Positions 35,221 through 48,200 of a stretch of 64,000 bases of DNA are shown here, in pieces. The position numbers were made by a program, and so were the translations under genes. Numbering within the stretch: position 1 is the first letter of the stretch; each line of letters opens with the position of its first letter. The notes under the pieces are model-generated. The model was not told the origin of the DNA and searched no databases. It was given only the letters and a program-made list of their open reading frames with translations. Source of the stretch: Sympetrum striolatum (taxonomy: Eukaryota; Arthropoda; Insecta; Odonata; Libellulidae); contig OX388350.1 of the NCBI GenBank assembly GCA_947579665.1, positions 41,573,393 to 41,637,392 on the forward strand, read 5' to 3'.

Positions 35221-36073
35221 ATGATTTCTGATGTTGTGATGAGACATGTTGTGCTCTGGGGGATCCATATAGGACCTGAGTGGTGGCATATTTTTCTCTT
35301 TCATTTCTTTCTCTTAACTTTGGTAGTTGACGAGTGGATATGGATGAAAAAAAACGGAAAAAATAAATGAAAGAGGATGTAGGGTGCTGAAAAGGAACAT
35401 AGGAGAGTCGGACCGCAGAAGCCCAAAGAGGCTTCCCCTAAACCCTAAACCCTCAAAATGAGCATAAAAATAGGTGTCCCGTCACAACCCGTATGAGAAT
35501 GCCTTCTCTCTATCGTATCCCTCATTAATTTCAATTCCTTCTCCTTCAGCGTGCAAATCTCTTCCTTCTATCCTCTACCACTCCTGCATCGATCTCCCTA
35601 TTGTGCACATCAAGTCGACGTGTCTCCTCATCACTTAGCATAACAAGCCTTTATTATACTTTGTTGTTATTGAGATTTGATAGCTTCCGGCATGCCGAAT
35701 AGTCAATAAGAGATCGGGAGTGGGACAATCTCGCCACCATCAGCGTAATGACCGCCGAACAAATTTATCCGGTCGCTTTCATAAGTGCGTGGGAAGTCGC
35801 AGGAGGAAATTCGAGCTCCCACAATTAATGCAGTCCGAAATTTGAACCTTAATATCCAAAGTTTCCAAAGTTTACTAAGCAAGTAAATATCCTTGAGCGC
35901 TTACTTTATCATCTGCAGGTTGTTTCTAAGTTGGATTCTAGTCCTGTAAACATTAACTACAGTTCTTGGGCCCAAAAATATTTATTGATAATTATAATTT
36001 ATAATAATATACATTAAAATCTTGCTTAATCGCATCGAAGATCCTCTTAAAAACTCTGCATTAAAAAATTCCT

Positions 36074-36097
36074 TCTATTATTATTATTATTATATAC
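36074..36097 (+). repeat. (ATT)n microsatellite
   Basis: Six uninterrupted ATT-type units inside an AT-rich stretch. Shorter runs of the same kind occur near 26132-26150 and 47455-47471. Confidence 0.65.
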
Positions 36098-37189
36098 AAT
36101 GAACTGCTGGTAGGTTTTAAGTCTGGTGGCATTACTTCACGAACATATATACAAGATAAATTGAGAATTAATATGGAATACACATTTGTTATACAGGCAG
36201 TACCTATAGAATTATTATATTCTTATATAACTATATAAATAATATTTACTTAACTCCTAAGTAATGCACGGATAATATGATATTCAATAAGTAACTACTT
36301 TCACTGGATTTTTCGGGGATCATGACAGATCTTATTAAGACTGCTAGCTAGTACTTAATGAATCAGATCTTTTATTCTTAGTAGTAGTAGAACTACAAGT
36401 CAAATTGAGGCACTTCGACTACAAAGGTTATTTGTGGCTGTGTTCAAATACAGCTCAGCTGGGTTTGCTAATTTAACTGTATTCTGTCATACATAACAAC
36501 ATGTATAACCTGTCAATAACCTAACAGTTTATAAGTATAAGTAAGTCGGTATATAAATAAAACGAATAAATATATAAATAATAGATAAAAGCAATAAATA
36601 AATAAATAGATAAAACCAAATGTATGTTAAAACACATTTGCATGACAAATAAAAATCCAGTCAAAAACTGAGAAGTGCCAAATTAAAATGTTTGAAATAA
36701 CTTTTCAAAGAATCTCTGACAAATTTATTTCCCAAGAAGGATATTTGTCATACCTGGTTACATAAACGAGCTTCTTTAAAAAAGTGTAAAACTCTATTTA
36801 TACTTTCTGTGGCATTACTTAAAACATCTTTAAGCTCACCCCTGATGTTTAACTGTTTCCTCAGGGCTTTATATTCTCACAAACTGTGAGCCACAAAGGA
36901 AAGCCCTTTTATTCTTAATCAATGAAGATTTTCCGTCCATTTTTAACCCAATATTGCTTAAAGGATAATGAATATAATTAAAAAAAACACGAAATCGTTT
37001 AGTCTAGGTTGGGTGTTTATTTAACAGACGAGTAAAAAGGCGAGTAAAATTCATAAAAATTAAGCAACAAGTGTAATATTTGTATAAACTGTTCGACAGG
37101 AAACATAAAGTCTCTAAGTTAATTATTTGATCATGAAATGCAGTCACCAAAATAAAATAAATCACCAGTTTTATCTCGCAGCCAAAATT

Positions 37190-37750
37190 TCGCCAACATA
37201 TCCATAAAGGTAGAGGCGATTAGCATCCTGGATTGAGAAATGGATCAAAATGCACGCTCATCGCGTCACTAAATCGCCACTGAACAAACAAACCAAATTA
37301 CTGCATCGGGAGCGTTTGTTTTCGGCTTGCTAATGCTCAAGTATCCTCCGCAAGTAGATAAAGGAGGATGAGCCAACCTATCATCATCCCAAGTTTCCTT
37401 TCTTGTTTGCCCTCTGGAAAAGCATTAGCGAACAGGCATTACGTATGTAAGCTCACAAAATGTCTGATCCATGACTTCATCGGACGGCCTGAATCCATCG
37501 ATCCCGAACATTGATCCCCCTCAAACACCCTTTCTTACCCCTCTCGCCATCCATTCATTCTCACCATCCCATTTTCCCATTAAAAGGATCCTCTGCTAAT
37601 GTTAGCCTTCGTATTAGCTTCCAACGGCCCGTGCTTTCGCTCCCTCTTCTTCCCTCCTGGATTCCCCTTTAAATACTGACCCACTCCCCTCACGTCTTGT
37701 TCAATCAGAGGGAGATTTGGAGGGCGGATCGAAGTCGATTTTGGGCTTGA
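37190..37750. other. GC-richer, C/T-rich block
   Basis: The plus strand is C/T rich from about 37480 to 37700, for example CCCTTTCTTACCCCTCTCGC. No open frame or repeat partner is found. I see no splice pair in it. Confidence 0.3.
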
Positions 37751-38686
37751 AAACAGGCTTTTTGTTAGGTCCTGGTCCAGAAAAATAAGAAGATTTCAAT
37801 AAAGAGTAGTGGTTCTGAACCAGGGGTGTCTAGAGCTTTATCTGATGGTGCGAGATGTCATTATAAAAAGGTATAGCCCTTTATGTAGTTGCTGTAAGCA
37901 ACAAGTAAACTATCTTTTAATAGTTGCGGTAGTTTATTTAGGTATAGGAGGTAACACAATCATTGAAGTTGCAATTTCAATTCAACCAAACTTTCGTCCC
38001 TCATTTGGGATAAAAATTCAATACTTTCGCAAAAGGTTTGTTTGAACGCATTCTAACAATGAATAGAGCCACTAAAGATATTATTGGAAAATGATCTATT
38101 TTATGGAAATTACTTAAAAGATAATTTGTACATGGGACTGAAAAGCAGGTTGTAAGTTCAATTTATTTCTAAGACACTTTCCTCGAGTCATTTATTATCC
38201 TTATGAACTTTAATTGCATTCTTCAGTTTAACCAAAAATCTTTTTCGTATTTTGATCTCAGGCATCGTAATTTCTAGGTCAAAATTAAAATAAAATACAG
38301 TTAAAAATATTGAAAACTATCTTCTTAAATTTATGTAACTTAAATATATATAACATTTCAACTCAAAGTAGAGGAAGAATTGCAGAAGTAATGACCACAG
38401 AATTCTTACTTAACTCACTTTTAATTAACGTTGGTAGACACGAATAAAAATATTACCGATACGTTATGCGGAGTTTGCAAATTAAGCAGTACCCCTAATT
38501 AAATCGGGTTTGTTCAAGCTAAACTTTCTGGAAAAGTCCACTAGCTAAGGAAAAAACACCCGAATATGTCAAAAACTTAAACTATTGGCAAAAATACACC
38601 TTTGATGAAATGCAAGGATGTTATTTTCCTGGAAGTAATTTCTCTGTAGAGTGCTTCTCTTTAGAAACGTTAGAAACAGCGAAGGA

Positions 38687-38822
38687 TGCGGAAATATGAA
38701 ATGTCACTCATAAATAGGCTCGTTATACCAAAATAAAAAGAAACGAGATATGAAATACATACAACAATAGAATATTATTGCTCTCTTACTCATACTTCTA
38801 TATAGTAAATCCTCCCCAAAAA
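38687..38822 (+). repeat. 136-bp tandem duplication, unit 1
   Basis: The unit begins TGCGGAAATATGAAATGTCA and ends TCCTCCCCAAAAA. It is followed at once by a second unit. Shared words are CACTCATAA, TAGGCT, ACCAAAATA, CTTCTATATAG and CCCCAAA. Identity is roughly 75-80% by eye, so the duplication is old. Confidence 0.65.
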
Positions 38823-38960
38823 TGCGAAAATATGAAATTTCACTCATAAGTAGGCTTGTTTCACCAAAATATAGAGTAAAGAGATATAAATCGACGTGGG
38901 ATACACTCTGAAATAAAATATCATTGTTCTCATACTGCTACTTCTATATAGCGAATGCTC
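38823..38960 (+). repeat. 136-bp tandem duplication, unit 2
   Basis: Second unit, beginning TGCGAAAATATGAAATTTCA and ending TGCTCCCCAAAG. It has a small internal insertion (around TCGACGTGGGATACAC) compared with unit 1. Confidence 0.65.
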
Positions 38961-39246
38961 CCCAAAGGAATAATAATAGAGTGGTCTTCTGAGCGCAAGT
39001 CAAGCGAGGAGAGAAAGAAAATTCGCAGCGAATGCCTGCCCCACACAAAACACAAGGCGGAGAAAGGCAAGAATATTTGGGCTCTGCGGAACAAGAGGAA
39101 AATACTTTTTCAATATACGGACAATGATAGAACTCTCAAAGGAACACGCTGCGTAGGCTACAATAAAACTACGAAGCCAAAGGAGGAAAATGCGCCACCG
39201 AAAGCGTAAACAATGGCCTAAGCCGGTCGACGAAAAACAGCTGTCT

Positions 39247-39414
39247 ATTTTCTTTCGAAAGAGGGAAAGCATTATTTCCCAGTATTTTCCGCCATCTCTT
39301 TTCATCACAGCTTTTCTCACTCTTTCCAACTTTCATTCCCTTCCTTGCACTGCTTTCCTCGTATTCCGTGATCGTTGATTTAGATACTATCCAGCAATTT
39401 CCCGAAGAGAACGG
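39247..39414 (+). repeat. Direct repeat, left copy (partner 40234-40399)
   Basis: About 168 bp recur 987 bp downstream in the same orientation. Shared words include TTTTCTTTCGAAAG, AGTATTTTCCGCCATCTCTT, CCGTGATCG, TGATTTAGATAC and CAATTTCCCGAAG. The conserved blocks are separated by a more variable C/T-rich middle. No coding frame is shared. It could be a local duplication or a pair of short terminal repeats around 39415-40233, where I see no element body. Confidence 0.65.
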
Positions 39415-40233
39415 TGGATTAAGGGAAGTAGGCTACGTACATTTACGTAGAGCGTTATTCTTCTCCTCATCATCTTATAGAAGCCTTATTTTAGTATAAT
39501 ATTATATAAAATGCAAATATTTTCATTAAAAAAGAGTTTTTATCTACGTTTTTTGTGTATTTTTTAATATATATTATATCCAATTAAAATTTTAAAACAT
39601 TTATTCCGAATTTTTCTATAGTGATCATTTTATAACTGCTAACACTCTCTTCAAATCCAATATGATATCATGTTTTTCCCTAATTCGCTCTTTGCATCCT
39701 TAGCACGGGTACAAATAAATCAAAACTTAGCAAAATATTGCTAAAACGGAGCGTAACCTGGCATAATTTTGATCGTGCAGCCCAATTAACGTGTCGCCTA
39801 AAACCTTTTTATATCCTTCGTGACGAAAATACAATCGCGAGTGAAATCGTGGTAGATTTTGAAATTTTGATTTACAGCTGGTTTTGGACCGATATCTTGA
39901 TAGTAGCTTCAGAAATATTCAGACCTGTTTTTATCAAAACTTTGCAAAATACACTTCGAAAATAAAAAGTGATTATCTTCAGCAAAAGCGTAATCTTCAA
40001 GTGACCTTTAAAACGTTGAGCGTTGAAACTAGTCCACTTTTCTTATTAATTTGAGTGTGGTATTTTGCAAATATATAATAAAAATAGGAATTACTTTCGT
40101 CTTAAAAGTTCTTCCTGTTTCTTCTTTCGACATCCTAGAATACCACAAAATTACTCACCATCAGTTTGATTTTATGGAAAGTAGATAACTGTTAAAAATG
40201 GAGAAGAAAATTTTCGATTAATAAACGTAATTA

Positions 40234-40399
40234 ATTTTCTTTCGAAAGTGGGAAAACATTATTTCCGAGTATTTTCCGCCATCTCTTTTCCTCATATCCT
40301 ATCTCTCTTTCCAATTTATGTTCCCTCCCACGCATCCCGTTCCTCTCCTTTCCGTGATCGATGATTTAGATACCATTCACCAATTTCCCGAAGGGAACG
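40234..40399 (+). repeat. Direct repeat, right copy (partner 39247-39414)
   Basis: Right-hand partner of the 39247 repeat. The C/T-rich middle has drifted most, while the blocks around CGCCATCTCTTTTC and GATTTAGATACCATTC remain close to the left copy. Confidence 0.65.
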
Positions 40400-43300
40400 A
40401 GTCAATCAAACAAAAGTGACGTGAGGAGAAAAGCCTATAATGGAGAGAAAAGGACATCGCACGCGCTGAAAGGAGAGACTGATCACGTAATGCAAATAAG
40501 GAGAGTATAGAATGATAAGCGAGGTGAGAGATAGAGCCGCGGATAAAAAAGTATGGGATTGAACAACTCTGTGCGGAGGTGTTGGGTTGAATAGCATAAT
40601 GAGGAAACGGAATTGAAAATGATTGACATACCTTGGATACGATTACGGAAGTCTATTTAATTTAGAAAATATCGCTAAAGGCAAGCAGTAAAGTTACCTC
40701 ATTCAGAAAAAATAACCTCAAAAGTAGTCTAATTATAGAATAACTTCAATATAACATTTTTTTGGTCAGTTGACGGAGATACAATCTAAAATTTAATTAT
40801 TCAAAAAGTAAGAAACTTCAAACGCCAGCATAAATTTCAACAGGGTATTTGAAATATTCTATATTGAAACATTCTATAATGTATTTTGAAAAATGTCGGC
40901 AACAAAGCATAGTGGAATTGGGCTGGAAATCAAGCTATCAGAGAGGAATTGCAAATAATTTAGGAGATTAGATACATAAGCGCTCGTGACATTTTCGCCT
41001 TGCGCAAACGTCTATCACAACATTCATTTTCCTAGCTAGATTAAGTTTCGTAAGTAATACTCCGAATGACAAAGTATTAAAAAAATAATGAATAAATATT
41101 CTAGTTTATTGTGATTATATGAAGGACAACGAATCTGGGAAAATAAAACAGGAATGTAAGTAATCAAAAAATCACGTTAATTGTAAAATCGAATGAATTT
41201 TTATGTTATTGTTACGATTTTTATGATTAAAAATCAGTATTACGTTGGTAACTCTCAAATTTTTTCAATCAACTTAAACTTCAAAGAAGATACGTTCAAG
41301 GAAGACAGTAGATACTATATAGAGAGCTATAATTCTAAACTTCAATATTTTTATTCGAATCCAATCTTCTTTGTGTATTGGTGACATACTCTTGAAATAC
41401 ATTGATTATGTCCGTCAACTCAGTTACAAAGGCAAATCGTAAAATGCGATTAAAACCTTATAGAAAATAAGGCTTGGAATTTTAAAAAATTAATGTATGT
41501 TGTACAGAAACCTAACATGGAAATAAGCTATACGGTGCGTAACATAACAACACTATTACACGCCGAAAGAAAGCTTAGGGAAAGGGAAAATATTTAGATA
41601 CAGGTACATACATTACATTACAGGGAAAATATTTAGATATTTATATAAGATGCTAAAACAGTACAAATCAAATATTTATAGGAAGACATTGGAATTATTA
41701 AACATGGCGTTCTTAGTCGAGCATGATAACTTAAATCTACCGCGAGAAACAATCAAGATATCCGCAGTAAATATAAAAAGGCGAAGAGAGGGAAGCCGAT
41801 ATGATTGATGACCGTCCTGAATCATTCGATTATCGATATAGAGATGAGTTGAAGATTTGGGTTGACTTCTTGACCTTGTCAGAAAGAGCTGTTGCGAACT
41901 TCTCTGGAAATATAGATTGAAGGAATGGATGTCCAATAAGAAGGGGTGTTTTTGGAGGAAAAGTGAGTCCGAAAAGAATATAAGGATATCTTGGAAAAAT
42001 GAGCTAGTAAATACGAGTGTTTCATGATAGCGAAATACACCCGTTATGATAGTTATTATTATTATTGTTGAAGAGGCTACAATTTGGAACCACGTCCGTG
42101 GTGGCAACTCTATGCAAAATCATATATAGTTATATCTATAAATATATATGATTAATACAATAATACATACACAAGTTCAGCTAGTTAGTATAATACATCT
42201 CAGTATTCATACTGGATGTTGATTTGAACCTCAGACCTTCCGTCGCTAGGTAAAACCTAAAAAGAGAGGCACATTAATTTGATATTGCTCAGGTCACAGA
42301 GCCGAAAGGTCATAATCTGAAAAAAGTACAGATAGGAATCACTGAATTCCAAAGAAGTTTAAGCTCGATGCATCATTTAAAATCATGTTAGGCTAACGCC
42401 AATTTCATCTTTACTACCCAGCTTTTTACGGCTACGTTATATCACGGAAAGCATACATAACACGGGCGCGCAGCCACAAACGCCTGACATTCTCGATATC
42501 TCCGTGATTGAAAACACTTTGGACTTTATGCTCAAGTTGATCCTCTGAGAATTAATTAACATAATTTGCCCGTCTGTATTCTGCGTTTTATTTATCCAGC
42601 TAGTATAAAATGGTGTAATGAGCATTGATACCAAGAAGTTATTTACGATACTGTTTACCATTCGGTATACTTTCTCCAATATTATACCTTTTCTTATGGG
42701 TATATCTTCGAAATCCTTACTGTTTACTGGTAGCTAAATCTCTTATCATCTTTGTATGTATATACGTTCCTCAAGAAGTCCGCGTTTAACCTTTTCAACT
42801 ATATTATATTCCGCTGCCTCTCCTCCCATTCCGTTCCCATGGAGATATCTCATTAGCGAACATCGAAAAGGAAGGTATTAAATTTCGTTCGGTTGAATAA
42901 AATCATCTACACAGCGCGGAGATGATTTATTTTCCCTGTGTATAAACGAGAGATGGTTATCCACGAGTATTTGTGAGAAAGATGAAGCAAAAATATTTCT
43001 CCGTACGAAATCGGATTCGAGAATAAAATCTTCTTTGACGGCATTATTCTCCTTGTTTGGGATCCGGTTTTCTCAAACAATTCGAATTATTTTCGCAAGG
43101 AAGCAGAAAAATGTATGGTACAGGGAAATTATAATAATCTTAGTGCCTTTTATTCCTTCGAAATACAAGACAATTTACGCCAGGCATTCCACGAAATTTC
43201 ATAAAAGATAAGTCTAATACGAATCTGAATTCAATGGGAGCTTATACAGAGGTCTGAGAATGGGCGATAATGAATTCCAAGTTATTTTTGATTGAGACCA

Positions 43301-45070
43301 CCATATTTATTCGAGCCTTTTCCCAACTTTATAAAGTTTCAAATGAATGGAGCATTGTTAATGATTGAGAATATTTATTCCTACCTTCCGTTCTTTGTAA
43401 GTCCATCTTATTCCAATTCTATGCACAAAACCTAGCTATAAAGAGCATAATTTTAACCTTACGCAGAACAGAACGTAAATAGTAATCTGTAGGCTCATTT
43501 ATAGAAACATGCCAACATGAATATTGAAAATTTAAAAATAATGTGCTTCCGTCTTAAATCGAAACCGATTATTCGCTAAATGAAATATATCACTACATTT
43601 CAGTCTGATATTTTAAATGAATATAAAAGCTCACTGAATTATTTCGTTCACGATTTTGATACCATACATAAATGTTACTCTTACGTTGGTATGATTCCAA
43701 ATTCTGAATCAAAATAAGTTTAAGGCTGAATCCGAGAATATAATGAATTAAAAATATCATGCCGAAACAGTATTTGAACGTCAAATTGTAAATTCTTAAA
43801 GAATAAAAAAATGAAGCGTAACTACCAAAACAATCTTTACAAACGTATAATGGTCCAGGATCTATGGTATAAAAAATAATCTTTTGTTAATAGAATATAA
43901 TTGGGAAATATATTCACCATTCAAGTTCAAATTCTTTACGCATTTGAAACGGGATTTCAATACTAAGTTTTGCAGAACATCATGAATGCATTCTAATTAC
44001 GTAAGAATATGATTCTTATATGTATACATACATTCACATTCTATTACCTTGATATTATTTATTCCAGTTAATTCACAATGTATTCTTAAACGGTGCACCA
44101 TTCGTTCCTATTACAAGTACTAGCACTGTATAGAGCCCCTAACTTACCTCAAATATATATATGGGCCGACTATTTCTCCTAACCAAACTATGTCAGGAAC
44201 GAAGCTCAATCTCAAATTAGGAACGAAATCCGATTTTTCCGCAGAGCGAAGGGATGTTTTTTCATTAAAAAAGCACGCTTGCCTTAGCAGCCCTTTCCTC
44301 CAGCCTTAAAATAGGCAAAAACCAACAACTCAGAGGAAATAGCTTGATTGTTCTCCGATGGGAAAAAACGAGAAAGGCGACCGGGCATTCGTTAAAAAAT
44401 CGAATCCATCTCTTATTTTCCCCTCTCTCGCCACCGACGTAATTTCCCGGGGAATCGGGGAAGGAAGGCGAAGCAACAGGAGTAGAAAGAATGCTCTCGA
44501 ACGTGGAAAAGTGACTAGGGCCTAGGAGTATACATTGGGGAATTCCCTCAACTTGGTCGATGGTATAAAAAGAAGCGAAGGCAAAGGGCGCTTGCAAGGG
44601 TGGGAAGCTGTCCATAGAAATTCTTCCTTTATCCCTTAGCTTCGACTAACACCCACCACCACTCTTCACACTCCATTTATAGCAAAGGAAAAAAGATAGT
44701 TATTCGAGAGGGGAGAAGGAGTAATAGGATTGGACGTTGAAAGAGAACAATGGTGAGAACAATCTTCTTTTCCTCCTCTGCTGTTGAAAGATCTTTTAGG
44801 CATCATTTAATGATCGGATGAAGGTAATGAGATATAGACATTTGCTCAAAGTCAGACAGCAAATTGATGTATACAATGGGGATGAATGATGACGTATACT
44901 TTGAAATATTAAATTAAAGAATTAAAGTTCATTCATTTTGACTTATCCTGAAAACTTAAGAGGTTTATAAATGAAAAAGTCTATAAAAATACAAAATATC
45001 AGAGTATAAAAAAGGAAAAGTCGCTTAGAGTACCTCAAAGACTTCTGCTCTATGCAAAGTATACAGTTGT
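40400..45070. other. No gene seen; AT-rich
   Basis: A small direct repeat, GGGAAAATATTTAGATA, at about 41583 and 41624. The 143-codon minus frame at 41676-42107 and the 116-codon minus frame at 44265-44615 have no recognisable domain. A lone consensus donor, GAG|GTAAGTT, lies on the minus strand at 44150-44141. Confidence 0.4.
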
Positions 45071-45222
45071 GATGATGAATAAAAACACTGTAATTTTCCA
45101 CACAAAATATCACAAATTTTCCACATAAAAATATTTCTGTACCAGATGATGCTACTCCGGTACCGAAACCGGTCGTATGCTAAATAAAAGTGTGGAAAAT
45201 TACAGTGTTTTTATTCATTATC
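45071..45222 (+). mobile_element. 152-bp inverted-repeat element with hammerhead-like core
   Basis: The arms at 45075-45103 and 45190-45218 are perfect 29-bp inverted repeats, and extend to 33 bp with one mismatch (45071-45103, 45190-45222). Between them lies the same core as in the element at 3068: CAGATGA at 45143 (one change from CTGATGA), a 5-bp stem with a 4-base loop, GAAA at 45165-45168, GTC at 45172-45174, then AAATAAA. No target duplication is visible. The arms differ in sequence from those of the 3068 element, although both contain a TTCCACA-like or GTGGAAAA word. Likely a short terminal piece of a Penelope-like or related retroelement. Confidence 0.55.
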
Positions 45223-48200
45223 TTAAATGGCTTTCCACAAAGTAACGCCTGAACATCTAGATTTCATTCGTATACAGTTGTACTTGGAAACCTGCGGAAA
45301 ACTAATGCAAATTCGGCAATTTGTTCGACGATCAGTATTAATAGCAGTCAAAACAGAAAATGTCAGCAAAAAGTATTCAGCATGAAATGAATAGGAAAAC
45401 TAAGAATATTTTTGATGTTGTCAACAAATCCCAACGAGCCATTTACTATAACTACGGGATCAATTAGTTCTGTAATTTACAGCATCCTTTCATGATATAT
45501 GACACCTCCTCTTTCTTCAACTTTAATATTCAGTCTCCTTTGATTACTGGATCTCCTCATTTTATATTCCATTTTTCTCCTTGTATCAGTCTGATCAAAG
45601 TTATTCCTTTCCTAAAGCCTCGACCCATTAAATTGGAGAAATATCCAATTCGTTGGTTAGATTGATCTTATAATTCCTTTGAAGTCGAGGTTCGACGAAT
45701 CATGAATCATTTGGCAAAAAGAATTCGTATAAAATAAAATGAGAAACAACCAATTAGAAACACGAGATGGTAATAATGAAACCCTTCCATGAATCATAAA
45801 AAATCTAGAGCAATGTTAATGACATGGTCGTGTAGGAAGTATTGTGAAACGCATATATTTGTATGGATTAGAAATTCATACATGTTTTATGGATCTAAAA
45901 ATACTGTCATCGGATACTGAATCGTGGTGGAATCTATCAAATGATGATGATACATAACAATACAGGATAACACGATTTTAAATAATAACGATTGAAACTT
46001 GCAAAACAAGCATATCAAACATTTACAATCATATATAAGTACAGCTATTGTTGGACATGAACCTACCGAAAGTTAGAACACTCCTGTATGTATGAATACA
46101 GTACCAATTTATTTCATTAGCGAATTCAGCGTTATAAGACTGAAGATATCAATTTTGACATAAATGTAGCAGAAATATAAGTTACTACATAACCACTATG
46201 GTAGTTAAGGCATGAATGTTTTAGAAATATGGCAAAGAATTCCACGATATACAGACTAAGGAATCGGGATAGAGTTACAAAATAGTAAAAGAGAAAAACA
46301 TAGGGAAAAAGTAAAAAGCGGGAACTGAACGATAGGGGGTAATGCAAGATATCATGGGATAAGCCGATCCATGGAGATTGATGTGAAGGAAGGGGAAAAA
46401 CAATAGCTCAAGAAAGAGAAATAACGGTCGGATGTAGGTATGACGGGGCATTCACCTGGAAAGATCTAGAAAATAACGTTTCGAAATATTGGAAAAGATT
46501 AGACTGGGGAAGCGGAGGAAAAACTCGAGAACCCGGAGAAAAACGATCATAATATTTCTGAAGCAGAAAATGGATTTGGAGAGTACCTTTGTGTGCGCTC
46601 GCTCGGTGTAGCGAGAAACCATTCGGGGCTTTCAGCGACCGGTACTTTGTGAAGACGTTCGGAAAACAATCGGAAAACGGATAACTTTAGAGCAAAAAAA
46701 ACTTTGAAAGGTTTAGAGCTCGCAACTGTTGTCAGAATGGGATCGGAAGAGTTCATAGCGTCATGGGGTTTCAAAGGGAGAGTGAGGTGGCACGATAAAC
46801 GGATCAAAAATATTCCCTTTGTGAAATTGTCTTTAAACAAAGATGAAGAAACGTCTCTATTATTGACTGCACATCTATGGATACTTAGGTAGTTTCGGAT
46901 ATCGGAATTATCTCCGCAGTAATTTAACCAATGCAATTGGATATTTTTTTAACGTACGACTTAAAACACTGTGAATTAGCATAGGAAATTTTTAAATGAT
47001 TTCCAAAAATATTTAACATATACCTAGCTCTATACTCAAATACACAATCTATAACTCTATATCATTAGTTTAACTTCGTATATCAATATTAGCTCTGCTA
47101 ATTATATCAAGTTATATATAAATATACTGTACATGCTAACTATAAATTTAGTGAGAAACAAGTATGATTTTTTATTCCTTTCACTTAATATCTAAAGTCT
47201 CTATAAATAATTAAGTCTTGAATTAACCTTTAATCTCTTTCATAAATATGTTCAAATTCTTTGTTTGGAATTTTGGTTTCTACTGATGAACCACCCATTC
47301 TAAGGAAAACTCAAACTTTTTCTACGCGAAACCTTAGGTTTTTAACCCACAAGGTTTCTTCTGTGTTCTTTTTTCAGCTAACTCTTTCCTTAAATTTGCA
47401 AAGGGTTGGGTGTAAGAAGAGACTTAATAGTCTCAATTTTCCCTAAAAAATAATCTTTATTATTATTATTAACTCTTGCGTAAAGTCTTGGATAATCATA
47501 GTATATTATGGAGAAGGTAAAGCATGTTGGCTGTATCTCTTCGGATATCTTTTCAAATTTCAATCTTTATTATTATAACTTATGCCTTAAAATAAAATAG
47601 GAGTGGATAATTAAAAAAATATCCAGAGCTACATCAAAAAATATCTCTATGGTATGAGCAGTCCTAATTTGACGACAAAATCATTTCAACTAAAGCAATT
47701 AATTTCATTACTCCAACGATGCAAACACCACTTTTGAATGTTCCTAATTTCAAACTGCCTACTGCAAGCCGGCCGATAAATGCCATCAAATTAAAATGTA
47801 TTATCGCACGCGACTAGTGGGCGGTAATATATGCAGAATTAAACTATCAGGTAAATGGACCAATCTCGCGGACTCTTGGACCTCGTTGAAAACCTGCTAA
47901 TAACGGAATGATTCGGTCATAAAATTCCGCCCCCTGTCGTTAGAAAGTCTCCACGTTCGCCAATTACCATTTGCTTTTTCTCTATTCACGTGGTAAATCA
48001 TTTAATGGCGCTGTCCCCTCGTTTACCTTCATTAATTAGTTATTCTACTCGCACCCGAATTTCAGTTTTGCCTTTCCATTCCACAAAAGCGGAATTACGG
48101 ATTCTCTTTACTTACTCGGGTTAAATGGATATCGATTCGAATGAATCACGGTGAGGATGATAAAATGAGGCACGGCCGATGTATTTAAACGAGCTTTTTA

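Larger units (their letters stand above)
34231..38686. other. No gene seen; AT-rich with one SINE fragment
   Basis: Contains the SINE fragment at 35150, the ATT microsatellite at 36074, an (AAAT)n-like run near 36595-36610 and the GC-richer block at 37190. No other structure found. Confidence 0.4.

Noticed and set aside
35434..35455. CCCTAAACCCTAAACCCT as interstitial telomere repeats
   Set aside because: Only two to three units of a plant-type motif. Not the TTAGG motif of most insects, and within reach of chance.
41676..42107. 143-codon minus frame as a gene
   Set aside because: Length within chance expectation for AT-rich DNA; Ser/Phe/Ile-rich composition follows the base composition.
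42205..42250. Minus-strand GAGGTTCAAATCAACA as a tRNA-like B box
   Set aside because: The B-box word fits, but no T stem closes around it and no A box was found.
44141..44150. Minus-strand GAG|GTAAGTT as an exon end
   Set aside because: A good lone donor. The sequence upstream in the minus sense (TATATATATTTGAG) shows no acceptor or coding frame, and lone donors are common by chance.
46045..46085. Minus-strand GGTTCATGTCC as a tRNA-like B box
   Set aside because: Single-word match only, without stem pairing or an A box.
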